From: JALYGJ01 sp963781705
Lineage (GTDB): Bacteria > Chloroflexota > Limnocylindria > Limnocylindrales > CSP1-4
Reading direction: 5' to 3'
DNA length: 34,818 nucleotides
Assembly: GCA_963781705.1 (NCBI GenBank)
Contig: CAWAGP010000003.1
Span: 1-34,818 of the forward strand
The notes under the pieces were generated by a model. It searched no databases, was not told where the DNA came from, and saw only the letters and a program-made list of their open reading frames with translations. A program made the position numbers and the translations under genes. The stretch's first letter is position 1, and each line of letters begins with the position of its first letter. Shown piece after piece: positions 8,425-17,423 of this stretch.

Positions 8425-8467
8425 GAGGCCGGGCGAGCGCCCCAGCGCTGCTAGCCCGGCCTCTTGT
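8425..8467 (+). terminator. Second hairpin with GAGGCCGGGC/GCCCGGCCTC stem
   Basis: A perfect 10-bp inverted repeat (8425-8434 with 8454-8463) encloses 19 bases that contain a further AGCG/CGCT stem, and is followed by TTGTT. It lies 38 bases behind the first hairpin. It may be a backup terminator or a stable small RNA structure. Confidence 0.5.
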
Positions 8468-8845
8468 TGCGCCGAGGAGAGGGATCTCGGCGAGCAACTA
8501 CAGAACGCAACCTAGGCCCGATTGGTTCCACAAACCATCCGGGCGATTACTGAGCGCGCCACGGCCAGCCAACTAGGTACCCGGAGCGCGAACGGGCCCA
8601 GGTCGGTCGCGGTTGCTTCTCAGGTGGCTTGCACTCCGGCATGGGCCGCGCAATTTGGCGGCCGGCACGCCGAGCCACCCCTGGCGAAATCCCTGCCACC
8701 ATGGCGGCGTATGGATCGGCGCCATTTATGCCATTTGTGCGAGTCTGTCGACGTTACGCCGATATCCGGCGCATTTCGGCGCGCCGACGATGGCCGTCCA
8801 CGCCCAGTGGCGCTCGATTGCGCCGCCTGTGCGCGAGTTGGACCC

Positions 8846-8945
8846 GCATAAGGTTGACCAACTCGACATGTGGCGGGAACGCCGCCAGTCGATGCGGATA
8901 AGGTCGACCGGTCCGGCATTTGGCGGAACACCGCCCCGTCGGCGG
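8846..8945 (+). repeat. Two imperfect ~50 bp tandem units with internal hairpins
   Basis: Unit 1 begins GCATAAGGTTGACC at 8846 and contains TGGCGGGAACGCCGCC. Unit 2 begins GGATAAGGTCGACC at 8896 and contains TGGCGGAACACCGCC. The shared ATAAGG words are exactly 50 bases apart (8848 and 8898). Each unit can form a small hairpin (GGCG-GGAA-CGCC; GGCGG-AACA-CCGCC). Weaker relatives appear upstream, such as GTCGACGTTACGCC and GGCGCATTTCGGCG near 8746-8780. Confidence 0.6.
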
Positions 8946-8955
8946 ACCGGGCAAG

Positions 8956-9618
8956 CTAGGCCTCTGGTGCGGGCTCCTCGCCTGCCTCGGCGGGCGCCTC
9001 CGCGGCGCCCTCCTCGGCCGGAACCTCAGCCTCGCCGACCGGCGCCACGACCACTTCCTCACGCCGTGGCGGCTGAACTCGAACCACTGCCTCGGCCGGG
9101 TCGGTGACCAACGTCACGTTGGCCGGGATGTTCAGGTCAGAGGCATGCAGAACCGCTTCGAAGTCGACCAGCGGCGTGATATCGAGCTCGATCGCCGAAG
9201 GCAGATCCGCCGGCTTGGCACGCACCAGCACCGTGTCGCGCAGGTGCAGCAGGACGCCGCCCAAGCGCTCGATTGCTTCTGAGTGGCCGATCGCGACGAC
9301 GGCCACCTCGACCGTGCGCTCCTCTTCCATGTTCACGGCCAGAAAGTCGACGTGGAGCGGACGCCGCGTCACCGGGTGCTCCTGGATCGCCCGGAGCAGG
9401 ACCGGCTGGGCCTTACCGCCGTCGACATGCAGGTCGACCACGGCGTTGCGACCGGTGTCGCGGTGGAGCAGCTCGAACTCGTGGGCATCGAACTCGATCG
9501 GCTGCGACGGCAGGTCGGGGCCGTAGACGACACCCGGCAGGATGCCCTCGCGGCGCAGGCGCGAAACGTGCTTGCCGTGCACGCTGCGCTCGCGCACGTT
9601 GAGGGAAGGACGGCTCAT
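8956..9618 (-). CDS. rplY: 50S ribosomal protein L25 / general stress protein Ctc
   Basis: The 220-residue product is the long TL5/Ctc form of L25, which binds 5S rRNA in the large ribosomal subunit. The N-terminal 5S-binding domain shows SVHGKHVSRLRREGILPGVVYG and later AIQEHPVTRRPLHVDF. The second beta domain (about residues 95-185) includes TPLVDFEAVLHASDLNIP. An acidic Ala/Glu-rich tail (about residues 195-220) follows, common in this form. It starts at ATG 9618, 27 bases from the start of the divergent response regulator gene. The downstream side holds GC-rich hairpins of the repeat field that could serve as its terminator. Confidence 0.95.
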   Translation of the reverse strand: MSRPSLNVRERSVHGKHVSRLRREGILPGVVYGPDLPSQPIEFDAHEFELLHRDTGRNAVVDLHVDGGKAQPVLLRAIQEHPVTRRPLHVDFLAVNMEEERTVEVAVVAIGHSEAIERLGGVLLHLRDTVLVRAKPADLPSAIELDITPLVDFEAVLHASDLNIPANVTLVTDPAEAVVRVQPPRREEVVVAPVGEAEVPAEEGAAEAPAEAGEEPAPEA

Positions 9619-9645
9619 ATCCAGCGGATTGTACGATCAGATGTG

Positions 9646-10344
<699 letters not shown>

Positions 10345-10362
10345 CCGCTGTTACTGACGGCC

Positions 10363-11916
10363 ATGTCGAGGCGCTTCGTGCCCCGCGTCGAGATCAGCCT
10401 TCGCCTTCGCTTGGTGATCGCCTTCCTGATCGTGGTCGCGATTGCGCTGGTGCTCGTCTTCGTCTCCCTGCCACGCCTCCTCGACGGCTACTTCGTCAAG
10501 CAGTCGCAGGATGATCTCGAGCGGCGCGGCAATATCGTGACCGTCTGGCTGGCCAGTCAGCTACAGCAGTACGACTCGCCGCCCGGCCAGGCGCCGCGTC
10601 CGCTGCTCCAGGAAACGGATCCGGCGACCGCTGCCAACGGACTGAAGGAGGCGCTGGGCACGCCCGACAGCGGCTTCGTCCTTCAACTGGCCAAGGACGT
10701 CGCCGAGGCGGACGTAACGGTCACTATCGCTCCCGATCGCGACCATCCCGACGACATCGCCTACCAGCTCGACGTGCAGTTGCCCGATTCGTTCGGCGAG
10801 CCGGGCCAGCAGCGCGAGCCTATCTCGGCGACGAGACACATCGAGGTGCCCGACTGGTTCTGGTCGCAGCAGCCAGCGGGCGCACCCCTGCGGCTCGTTA
10901 CCGTCACTCTGTCCGAACCGTTCACGTACCGTGCGCAGACCCTCGACACGATCGTCAGCGTGATGATCGTCGCCGCGATCATTGCCCTCTTTGCCGCGGT
11001 GGTGGCCTCGCTGCTGATCGCCGACCGCCTGACACATCCCATCCGGCGGCTGACCGGCGCCGCACGCGAGCTTTCCGAGGGACATTTCGACGTGCGCGTG
11101 CGCCAGGAGAGCAGCACTCCGGAGGTTGGCGAACTTACCCTCGCGTTCAACGCCATGGCCGCGCGGCTCGAAAGCTCGATCGAGATCGTCCGGCGCGACC
11201 GCGACCGCAGCCGGGACTTCCTGGCCGACGTGTCGCACGAGTTGCGTACGCCGATCGCCGCGTTGCGCACCTTCAACGAGCTCTTCAGCGACGGTGCCGT
11301 CGCCGACGAACAGACTCGCCGCGAATTCCTGGAGCAGAGCCGCCAGCAGATCGAGCGGCTCGACTGGCTGGCCACAAACCTGCTCGAGCTGTCCAAGCTG
11401 GATTCCGGCCTGGTGCTGCTCGACCTGCGGCCGGACGACCTGCGCGCCGTCGTCGAGAACGCCATTGCCCAGGCGCAGCCAAATGCGGCGCGCAAGGGCG
11501 TGACCCTGTCCACGGACCTGCCTGCTGAGCCGCTCCGCCAGCGCCACGACCCGCAGCGCATCGGACAGGTACTGGGCAATCTGATCGGCAACGCGGTCAA
11601 GTTCACGCCCGTCGGCGGCACCGTCGAGGTGGCGCTTTCAGCAACCGATTCGGGTGCCCGGCTGCGGGTCAAGGACAGCGGCGTTGGCATCGACCCGCAC
11701 GAGCTGCCGCACGTGTTCGAGCGTTTCTACCGGGGCGCCTCGGCGCACGAGCCGCGCGCGGCCGGGTCTGGACTCGGCCTGGCCATAGTGCAATCGATCG
11801 TCCAGATGCACAATGGCCGGGTCGCCGTCACCAGTGCGCCGGGCAGTGGCACCGAGGTGACGGTCGACCTGCCGCGCGACGTATCCGTTTCTTCACCGGC
11901 TTCTGTCCGTGCTTGA
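10363..11916 (+). CDS. Sensor histidine kinase (HAMP, HisKA, HATPase_c)
   Basis: The 517-residue membrane kinase pairs with the response regulator just upstream. It has two transmembrane helices (about 15-37 and 196-220) with an extracytoplasmic sensor of about 155 residues between them that has no family I recognise. A HAMP domain (about 222-272, LTHPIRRLTGAARELSEGHF) follows. The HisKA dimerisation domain has the phospho-acceptor H292 in DVSHELRTPIAALRTF. The catalytic domain carries the N box (QVLGNLIGNAVKFTP), G1 box (KDSGVGID), F box (VFERFYRG) and G2 box (GSGLGLAIV). The signal is unknown; the protease gene 83 bases downstream suggests envelope stress. Confidence 0.95.
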   Translation: MSRRFVPRVEISLRLRLVIAFLIVVAIALVLVFVSLPRLLDGYFVKQSQDDLERRGNIVTVWLASQLQQYDSPPGQAPRPLLQETDPATAANGLKEALGTPDSGFVLQLAKDVAEADVTVTIAPDRDHPDDIAYQLDVQLPDSFGEPGQQREPISATRHIEVPDWFWSQQPAGAPLRLVTVTLSEPFTYRAQTLDTIVSVMIVAAIIALFAAVVASLLIADRLTHPIRRLTGAARELSEGHFDVRVRQESSTPEVGELTLAFNAMAARLESSIEIVRRDRDRSRDFLADVSHELRTPIAALRTFNELFSDGAVADEQTRREFLEQSRQQIERLDWLATNLLELSKLDSGLVLLDLRPDDLRAVVENAIAQAQPNAARKGVTLSTDLPAEPLRQRHDPQRIGQVLGNLIGNAVKFTPVGGTVEVALSATDSGARLRVKDSGVGIDPHELPHVFERFYRGASAHEPRAAGSGLGLAIVQSIVQMHNGRVAVTSAPGSGTEVTVDLPRDVSVSSPASVRA

Positions 11917-11949
11917 ACCGCGGGGTGTCAAGCTTGCGCTAGCCGCGGT
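11917..11949 (+). terminator. Possible hairpin behind the kinase gene
   Basis: ACCGCGG (11917-11923) and CCGCGGT (11943-11949) form a 7-bp stem around a 19-base loop directly behind the kinase stop codon. No T-tract follows, so it may be an attenuator, an RNA-stabilising hairpin or chance. Confidence 0.25.
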
Positions 11950-11999
11950 CCGTAGCCGGCTCAGCGGCAGCATCCCTTCATGACCGGATACAACCCAAG

Positions 12000-13349
12000 A
12001 TGACCGACGAAACTGCCGATTCGAATTACGACCAGCCCACGGCGAGCTACGTGCCACCGCGCGACAGCCAGTCGTCGTGGGCCGGCCAGCCGTGGTCGAG
12101 CCAGACGCCCGAGCGCTGGTTCGAGCCAATGCCGGTTACACAGACGACGGCCGTGCGGCCACGCAACAACATCAGCGGCGCGGGGATAGCGGCGCTGTTC
12201 GTCATCGCCCTGGTGGCCAGCGCGCTCGGGTCGGGCGTGACGTACATGGCTCTCGTTGCCGGCGGCCAAGTGGCGCCGCCAATCGTGATCGGCGCCGTGA
12301 CGCCGAGTCCCAGCCCGACGCCCATGACGATGCCATCGCAAACGCCAGCGGCTACAGCACCAACGGCCGTTGTCGACGAGCAGACGGCAGTGACTCACGC
12401 CGCCGACGCGATCAGTCCAGCCGTGGTGACGATCACCACCCAGATCGGCCAGACAACCGATCCGTTCTCTCTGCCATCCACCGGCGTCGGCTCGGGCTTT
12501 GTCTTCGACGCGAACGGCTGGATCCTGACCAACCACCACGTCGTCGCTGACGCCACGCACGTAAGCGTGCAGGTGGCTGACGGCCGCCAGCTCGATGGCA
12601 CGGTCTACGGCATCGACACGCTGACCGACCTGGCCATCGTCAAGGTCGACGCCACGGACCTGCCGGTCGCGGCAATCGGCGATTCGGGATCGCTCAAGCC
12701 CGGCCAGTTATCGGTCGCCATCGGCAGCCCGCTTGGGACGTTCACCAACAGCGTCACCTCGGGCGTCATCTCGGCCACCGGCCGGAGCCTCGTGGTGAGC
12801 GACCCGGTGACCGGCCAGCAGGAGCGTCTGCACAACCTGATTCAGACCGACGCGGCGATCAACCCGGGCAACTCCGGCGGACCGCTGGTCGATGCCAACG
12901 CCCAGGTGATCGGCGTTAACACGGCACTCGCCAGCGACGCCCAGGGCATCGGCTTCGCCATCCCGATCAACATCGCCAAGCCGATCATGGCCCAGGCGCT
13001 CGCCGGCCAGCCACTGACCCGGCCGTGGATCGGCATCAGCTACGTGCCGCTCGACCGCACCCAGGCAGACCAGAACAACCTGCCGATCGACTACGGCGCC
13101 TGGCTCGAGCCGGCGACCAACGGCGGCCAGCCACCGGTCACGGCCGGTGGGCCGGCCGACCAGGCCGGGCTCAAGGCGGGCGACATCATCACCGCCATCG
13201 ACGGCCGCCGGGTCGACGCTGGAGCGGGCCTCGACGACATCCTCAGCCTGTACTCGCCGGGCGACACGGTGACGCTGGACGTGCTCCGTGACGGCTCGAC
13301 GATCCAGATCCAGGTGACACTGGGAACTCGGCCGAGCGGCCTGGGATAG
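12000..13349 (+). CDS. Membrane-anchored HtrA/DegP-like serine protease with PDZ domain
   Basis: The 449-residue product has a cytoplasmic Gln/Ser/Pro-rich N-terminus, one transmembrane helix (about 58-86), a Thr/Pro linker and a trypsin-like protease domain. The triad is H180 (TNHHVV), D210 (DTLTDLAIV) and S292 (NPGNSGGPL). A PDZ domain occupies about residues 340-440 (GGPADQAGLKAGDIITAIDG, PGDTVTLDVLRDG). Such proteases degrade or sense misfolded proteins outside the membrane. The same-strand two-component system 83 bases upstream suggests shared control in envelope stress, though this is inference. The next gene is convergent. Confidence 0.93.
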   Translation: MTDETADSNYDQPTASYVPPRDSQSSWAGQPWSSQTPERWFEPMPVTQTTAVRPRNNISGAGIAALFVIALVASALGSGVTYMALVAGGQVAPPIVIGAVTPSPSPTPMTMPSQTPAATAPTAVVDEQTAVTHAADAISPAVVTITTQIGQTTDPFSLPSTGVGSGFVFDANGWILTNHHVVADATHVSVQVADGRQLDGTVYGIDTLTDLAIVKVDATDLPVAAIGDSGSLKPGQLSVAIGSPLGTFTNSVTSGVISATGRSLVVSDPVTGQQERLHNLIQTDAAINPGNSGGPLVDANAQVIGVNTALASDAQGIGFAIPINIAKPIMAQALAGQPLTRPWIGISYVPLDRTQADQNNLPIDYGAWLEPATNGGQPPVTAGGPADQAGLKAGDIITAIDGRRVDAGAGLDDILSLYSPGDTVTLDVLRDGSTIQIQVTLGTRPSGLG

Positions 13350-13363
13350 CCAACTCGCTCAAT

Positions 13364-13380
13364 GCGCCGCCTGCCGGCGC
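13364..13380. terminator. Short hairpin between convergent genes
   Basis: GCGCCG/CGGCGC (13364-13369 with 13375-13380) forms a 6-bp stem with a CCTGC loop in the 37-base gap between the HtrA-like gene and folB. It could terminate transcription from both sides, but no T-tract is present. Confidence 0.35.
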
Positions 13381-13386
13381 GATGCC

Positions 13387-13752
13387 TTACGGGCGCGAGC
13401 GCTCGATCCTCACTCCGGCGTGATCGAGCACGCCGTCGATCGGTACACCGGGCTTGCGCACGTCGACCGTGACTGCCGCAACCTGACCGAACTGCGTGAG
13501 CACGGCATTGGCGACCGCAGCGCCGAGCGCCTCGAGCAGCCGGAAGCTGTGCTCCTCCGCCTGCTGGCGGCAGATCTCGAACACCGCGCCGTAATCGACG
13601 GTCCGTTGAATGTCATCGCTCGCTGCGGCGACCGCCAGGTCCAGGCGCAGCTCCACGTCGAGCTGGACCTCCTGGATAGCCTCGCGCTCCTCGTCGGTGA
13701 CACCGTGATGGCCCTCGAAGGTCATGCCGCACAGGTAGATCGCGTCGCTCAC
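13387..13752 (-). CDS. folB: Dihydroneopterin aldolase
   Basis: The 121-residue product cleaves dihydroneopterin to 6-hydroxymethyl-dihydropterin and glycolaldehyde in folate synthesis. It shows the family start IYLCGMTFEGHHGVTDEER with the conserved Glu (E21/E22), the TVDYGAVFE segment and the catalytic lysine K100 in VDVRKPGVPIDG. The GTG start at 13752 overlaps the folP stop by 4 bases (GTGA), which indicates translational coupling in the folC-folP-folB operon. Length is normal for the family. The next pathway enzyme, FolK, is not encoded behind it. Confidence 0.93.
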   Translation of the reverse strand: MSDAIYLCGMTFEGHHGVTDEEREAIQEVQLDVELRLDLAVAAASDDIQRTVDYGAVFEICRQQAEEHSFRLLEALGAAVANAVLTQFGQVAAVTVDVRKPGVPIDGVLDHAGVRIERSRP

Positions 13753-14687
13753 CGTGCTGCCTCGTTCTTCGTGTCGAGCTCGTGCCAGCCGCCACGCACG
13801 ATCGCGTCGGCCATGCGCGCCACGCGGACGTTGGCACGTATGTCGTGAACGCGCACGATATCGGCGCCGCTCGAGACAGCCAGCGCGGTCGTCGCCAGCG
13901 TGCCCTCCAGGCGCTGATCGCCGGGCAGGTCGAGCACCTTGCCGATGGTCGACTTGCGGCTGGTGCCCAGCAGGATCGGCCGGCCTAGCGCTGTGAGCGC
14001 GGACAGGTCGCGCAGCAAGGCCAGATTCTGTTCCGCCGTCTTGCCGAAGCCGATGCCCGGATCGATGATCAGCCGCTCCCATTCCACACCCGCCGCGACG
14101 GCCCGTTCCACGGCGCGCCCAAGGTCGGAAAGCACCTCGCCGACAACATTGCGGTAGACCGGCTGTTCACGGTTGTGCATCACCACCAGCGGCACCCTGC
14201 GTTCCGCGACGACGCGGGCGACGGCGTCGGACGGGCCCGTGCCCCAGACATCGTTGACCATGTCCGCGCCGGCGTCGAGCGCCGGCGCGGCCACACGAGC
14301 GCGGGTCGTGTCGATGCTGATGGGCATGTCCGGCAACGCCGACCGGATGGCGCTGATCACCGGCAGCACGCGGCGCAGCTCCTCGTCAGTGTCTATTTCG
14401 GCATGCCCGGGTCGAGTCGACTGGCCGCCCACGTCGATCATCTCCGCGCCCTCAGCGGCCATGCTCAGCGCCTGCGCCACCGCCATGGCGACGGGGTCGT
14501 GACCGCCCGTCTTGCGCAGTAGCCCATCGCCGGAGAACGAGTCGGGCGTGACATTGATGATGCCCATCACGAAGGTTCGCTCGCCCCAGCAGAACGTGCG
14601 CGCACCGATCTTCAAGGGCCGCGGCGGGCGCGGCGCGATACCTGCATCTGCACCGCTGGGCAGCCGAACTGACGGCGTTGCGTCCAT
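13749..14687 (-). CDS. folP: Dihydropteroate synthase
   Basis: The 312-residue TIM-barrel enzyme condenses hydroxymethyl-dihydropterin diphosphate with p-aminobenzoate; it is the sulfonamide target. Signatures are MGIINVTPDSFSGDG (about 41-55), EMIDVGGQSTRPG (82-94), PISIDTTRA, ADMVNDVWG, LIIDPGIGFGKT and LLGTSRKS. The start ATG 14687 has an AGGAG Shine-Dalgarno a few bases upstream. An N-terminal extension of about 25 Pro/Arg-rich residues precedes the barrel. It lies 13 bases behind folC and overlaps folB by 4 bases. Confidence 0.96.
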   Translation of the reverse strand: MDATPSVRLPSGADAGIAPRPPRPLKIGARTFCWGERTFVMGIINVTPDSFSGDGLLRKTGGHDPVAMAVAQALSMAAEGAEMIDVGGQSTRPGHAEIDTDEELRRVLPVISAIRSALPDMPISIDTTRARVAAPALDAGADMVNDVWGTGPSDAVARVVAERRVPLVVMHNREQPVYRNVVGEVLSDLGRAVERAVAAGVEWERLIIDPGIGFGKTAEQNLALLRDLSALTALGRPILLGTSRKSTIGKVLDLPGDQRLEGTLATTALAVSSGADIVRVHDIRANVRVARMADAIVRGGWHELDTKNEAAR

Positions 14688-14700
14688 CTGTCTCCTGAGG

Positions 14701-16044
14701 TTAGGCGTTGGGCGCGAGCAGGTTGGGCACGAGCAGGTCGCGCACCCAACCAACAAGGTAGAGCGAACCGCACACCACCAGTGGCCCGCCGGAACGGGCC
14801 GCATTGGCGAGCGCCGAGTCAAGCGCCTGGTTCGTGTCGCTGACCGTCGTCGCGCCGGCGCCCCAGGCCGTCGCCAGGATGACCGGCTCGAGCGAGTTGG
14901 TCGTCCCCGGCACGCGCGTTGCGATGAGCGTTGCCCCCGGCAGAGCAGTGTTGAGCGGCTCGAGCATGTCCGGCTGCCAGTGGTTGGCGAGAATCCCGAC
15001 CAGCAGCGTCGGCCGGCCACTCGACACGAGCGGTAGCAACTCGGCGAGAGACACCGCCAGCGCAGCTACTCCGTGCGCGTTGTGGGCGCCGTCGAGCAGC
15101 ACAATCGGCCGGCCGGGGGTGCGCACCAGCTCCAAGCGTCCCGGCCAGCGCGCCGCCGCGAAACCCCGTGCCAGTTCCTCGCCGGTGACCTTCGCGATGC
15201 CCGCCCCGCCCAGGGCATCGATCACCGCGGCCGCCACGCTGGCGTTGGCGGCCTGATAACGGCCGAGCAGGGCCAGCCGCAGCTCGAGCCCGTCGGGGGC
15301 GCGGACGCGCGTTCCCTCGCCATCCACACCGGCCACCGGCCACGGCTGTACGACACGCAGCGGCACACCGACCCGGCGAGCGCGCGCCGCGATGACCCCC
15401 AGTGCCTCGTCCTGGGCGCCCGTGATGGCCTGGCTGTCGCCGCGCTTCATGATGTGCGACTTCTCGCCGGCGATCGCGCTGACCGTCGGGCCGAGGTGCT
15501 CCATGTGATCGAGCTCGACGTTGGTGATTGCACTCACGCCACCCTGCCACACGTTGGTGGCGTCGAGGCGGCCGCCCATGCCCACCTCGATCACCCCGAC
15601 CTGCACCCCCGCTTTCCGGAACTCCAGGAATGCGGCCGCGGTGAGGGCCTCGAACTCCGTCACCGGGCCGTAACGCGCGGTGAGGGTCTCCGACGCGTCG
15701 AGTACCTCGGTCAACAAGTCGGTGAACACGTCACGCGGCAGCATCTGGCCGCCAACCAGGATGCGTTCGCGGTAGCTCGACAGGTGCGGGCTGGGCATCT
15801 GGCCGGTCACATACCCGGCTTCGCCCAGAGCCGCCGTCACCAGCGCCTGTACGCTGCCCTTGCCGTTCGTGCCACCGATCAGCACGCCGGGCAATCCACG
15901 TTCAGGATGGCCCAGCCGGCGCAGCAACGCGCGAATGCGGGTCAGGCCCAGGCGGATGCCGAAACGGCCACGGCCGTGGAGCCGTTCCAAGACGGCCAGG
16001 TAGCCAGCGTCGGCCGACTCCGACGCGGTTGGCTCAGCGATCAA
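14701..16044 (-). CDS. folC: Folylpolyglutamate synthase / dihydrofolate synthase
   Basis: The 447-residue Mur-ligase-type enzyme adds glutamate to dihydropteroate or folates using ATP. The P-loop GGTNGKGSVQAL lies at residues 57-68, followed by SPHLSSYRERILVGG, the metal-binding EVGMGGRLDATNV, ITNVELDHMEHLG and, in the C-terminal domain, LLDGAHNAHGV. The only fitting start is TTG 16044. It leads the folC-folP-folB operon and lies 13 bases behind a small Cys-motif gene on the same strand, which may be co-transcribed. Whether it has one or both activities cannot be told from the sequence. Confidence 0.95.
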   Translation of the reverse strand: MIAEPTASESADAGYLAVLERLHGRGRFGIRLGLTRIRALLRRLGHPERGLPGVLIGGTNGKGSVQALVTAALGEAGYVTGQMPSPHLSSYRERILVGGQMLPRDVFTDLLTEVLDASETLTARYGPVTEFEALTAAAFLEFRKAGVQVGVIEVGMGGRLDATNVWQGGVSAITNVELDHMEHLGPTVSAIAGEKSHIMKRGDSQAITGAQDEALGVIAARARRVGVPLRVVQPWPVAGVDGEGTRVRAPDGLELRLALLGRYQAANASVAAAVIDALGGAGIAKVTGEELARGFAAARWPGRLELVRTPGRPIVLLDGAHNAHGVAALAVSLAELLPLVSSGRPTLLVGILANHWQPDMLEPLNTALPGATLIATRVPGTTNSLEPVILATAWGAGATTVSDTNQALDSALANAARSGGPLVVCGSLYLVGWVRDLLVPNLLAPNA

Positions 16045-16057
16045 GCGGGTTCACCCG

Positions 16058-16456
16058 TTATACGTTGAGCTCGTCCTCGTAGAAGACGCACTGGTTGAAG
16101 CGTGGCGACAGACAGATGTCTGATACGTAACTCTGCTCGAGATGTACGCCGCCGCGAAGCTGACAGCGGGCAACGTAGATGTCCTGGCGCATGAGCGCCT
16201 TGAGCAGGTGCGGCGCCGTGATGGGGATCGGGCCGCGCGGGCCAGTCATGTAGTAGTGCGGGCAGACGTTGCGCCGCAGGTTGGGCATGCCGAACGGCAG
16301 CATTGGCGGACGATAGTTGGCTGGCTCCGGCGGCTGACGCATGAGCAGATTGGCCTGCACGCGGCTTATCGGCACGCGCGGCGGCGCGGGCGGCGCCGGC
16401 CGCCCATTGAGCGCGCTGCGACCGATTGTCGCAAGAGGCTTACGCGCGTTATCCAC
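16058..16456 (-). CDS. Small protein with four conserved-type cysteines, hypothetical
   Basis: The 132-residue product starts at GTG 16456. Its first half is Pro/Arg-rich and probably unstructured; the second half carries C65 (NVCPHYYMTG), C98 (YVARCQL), C115 (DICLSPRF) and C123 (NQCVFYEDE). The C...C...C end resembles a cysteine module (ICLSP..N.C.FY) I have seen at the ends of Chloroflexota LysM or zinc-ribbon proteins and that may bind a metal or an Fe-S cluster. It lies 13 bases ahead of folC on the same strand and is divergent from the Ig-like protein gene. Confidence 0.65.
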   Translation of the reverse strand: MDNARKPLATIGRSALNGRPAPPAPPRVPISRVQANLLMRQPPEPANYRPPMLPFGMPNLRRNVCPHYYMTGPRGPIPITAPHLLKALMRQDIYVARCQLRGGVHLEQSYVSDICLSPRFNQCVFYEDELNV

Positions 16457-16559
16457 TCAACCTCCGAAGTCGGCAACGCCACTCATCGCGGCCAAACTAG
16501 CGTACACGCTGCGACGCGCGCGGCCCACGTGCGCCGGCCCACCCTGCCAGAATCGAGCG

Positions 16560-17423
16560 GTGGCGCGGGTGGGACGGAGCAGGACGACGTCGCGCTCCGC
16601 CGGCCGGCGGAGCGGTGCGAGACCCGGCCGTCGCAGGGCGGCCGCGCCGCCGCGCGGGCCACGCTTCAGTTGGTCGCGACGCATCGGGGTGGCCGCCGCC
16701 CTCGTGCTACTCATCGGCGCGTCGATCGCGTTCGCCAGCAGCTCACTCCAACAAGGACACGGCCGTCCGTCGCCAACGCCGCTCGCTCTGGTATCGGCCC
16801 CGGCCGGCGCGCCGACGTCGGTGCCCACCAACGATCGGCAGCCGCCCGACATCAGCGTGACGCAACCGGCAGCCGGCGCGACGATCTACACCGAAAGCGT
16901 AGTCCTGAGCGGCACCTCCGAGCCCGGGGCGACGGTGAGTGTCAGCGGTCAGGCCGCGGGGGATGACTTCCAGGTAGCGATCGGTGCGGACGGGTCTTTC
17001 GACGCGACGCTGCCACTGAGCCTGGGCAGCAACTGGTTCACGGTCAAGAGCGAGGACGAGGCAGGCAACGTCGCCAGGCAGCGCATCGAGATCGTGCGCG
17101 TGGCCAGTCGCGCCGCCATCGACCTCACCGTGACGCCGACCACCGTCGACCTCGCCGACCTGCCGGCCACGATCGACATCACCGCCGCGATCACCGACGA
17201 CGAGGGTCTCGCCGATGACGGCGCCCCGGTCACCTTCAGCGTCTCGCCACCGAACGCGGCGACGGTGACGTACTACACAGAAGCGACGCGCGGCCGAGCG
17301 CGGTGGCCGAGCTTCGTCGTCAACGACGATGGACAGGCAAGTGGCCAGTGGCTGGTGACCGCGCTGGCGACGCTGCCGTCAGGTACGGAGTTGCGCGACG
17401 ACGCCTCGTTCAAGGTTCACTGA
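16560..17423 (+). CDS. Membrane-anchored Ig-like surface protein
   Basis: From GTG 16560 the 287-residue product has an Arg-rich N-terminus, one signal-anchor helix (about residues 41-60, IGVAAALVLLIGASIAFASS), a Pro/Ser linker, and a bacterial Ig-like domain at about 96-180 (ISVTQPAAGATIYTESVVLSGTSEPGATVSV, split here by normal beta-strand pattern, ending NWFTVKSEDEAGNVARQ). A second Ig-like or invasin-type domain follows (ITAAITDDEG, VTFSVSPPNAA, GQASGQWLVTAL). Such domains act in cell-surface adhesion or as scaffolds. The open frame extends upstream to 16341 but overlaps the opposite-strand gene, so GTG 16560 (or 16569) is preferred. Its 3' end overlaps the convergent zinc-ribbon gene by 7 bases. 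Confidence 0.72.
   Translation: MARVGRSRTTSRSAGRRSGARPGRRRAAAPPRGPRFSWSRRIGVAAALVLLIGASIAFASSSLQQGHGRPSPTPLALVSAPAGAPTSVPTNDRQPPDISVTQPAAGATIYTESVVLSGTSEPGATVSVSGQAAGDDFQVAIGADGSFDATLPLSLGSNWFTVKSEDEAGNVARQRIEIVRVASRAAIDLTVTPTTVDLADLPATIDITAAITDDEGLADDGAPVTFSVSPPNAATVTYYTEATRGRARWPSFVVNDDGQASGQWLVTALATLPSGTELRDDASFKVH

Larger units (their letters stand above)
8344..8955. other. Gene-free stretch of 612 bases
   Basis: No convincing gene is present here on either strand. The first 125 bases hold two strong hairpins. From about 8640 the sequence turns into a degenerate repeat field built of GGCGG/CCGCC inverted repeats and GCATTTGGCGG-like words, which is clearest as two units 50 bases apart at 8846-8945. 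The open frames across it are Arg/Pro/Ala-rich, as expected for non-coding high-GC DNA. Confidence 0.7.

Noticed and set aside
8846..8945. Possible CRISPR-like repeats before rplY
   Set aside because: The units are degenerate along their whole length and adjoin each other, so there is no repeat-spacer alternation and no cas gene nearby.
9283..9645. N-terminal extension of the response regulator
   Set aside because: The frame is open upstream but lies antisense to rplY; the receiver domain begins right after ATG 9646.
11893..12600. Long minus-strand frames opposite the HtrA-like gene
   Set aside because: They are Arg/Ala/His-rich translations of a high-GC antisense strand; the plus frame has clear protease motifs.
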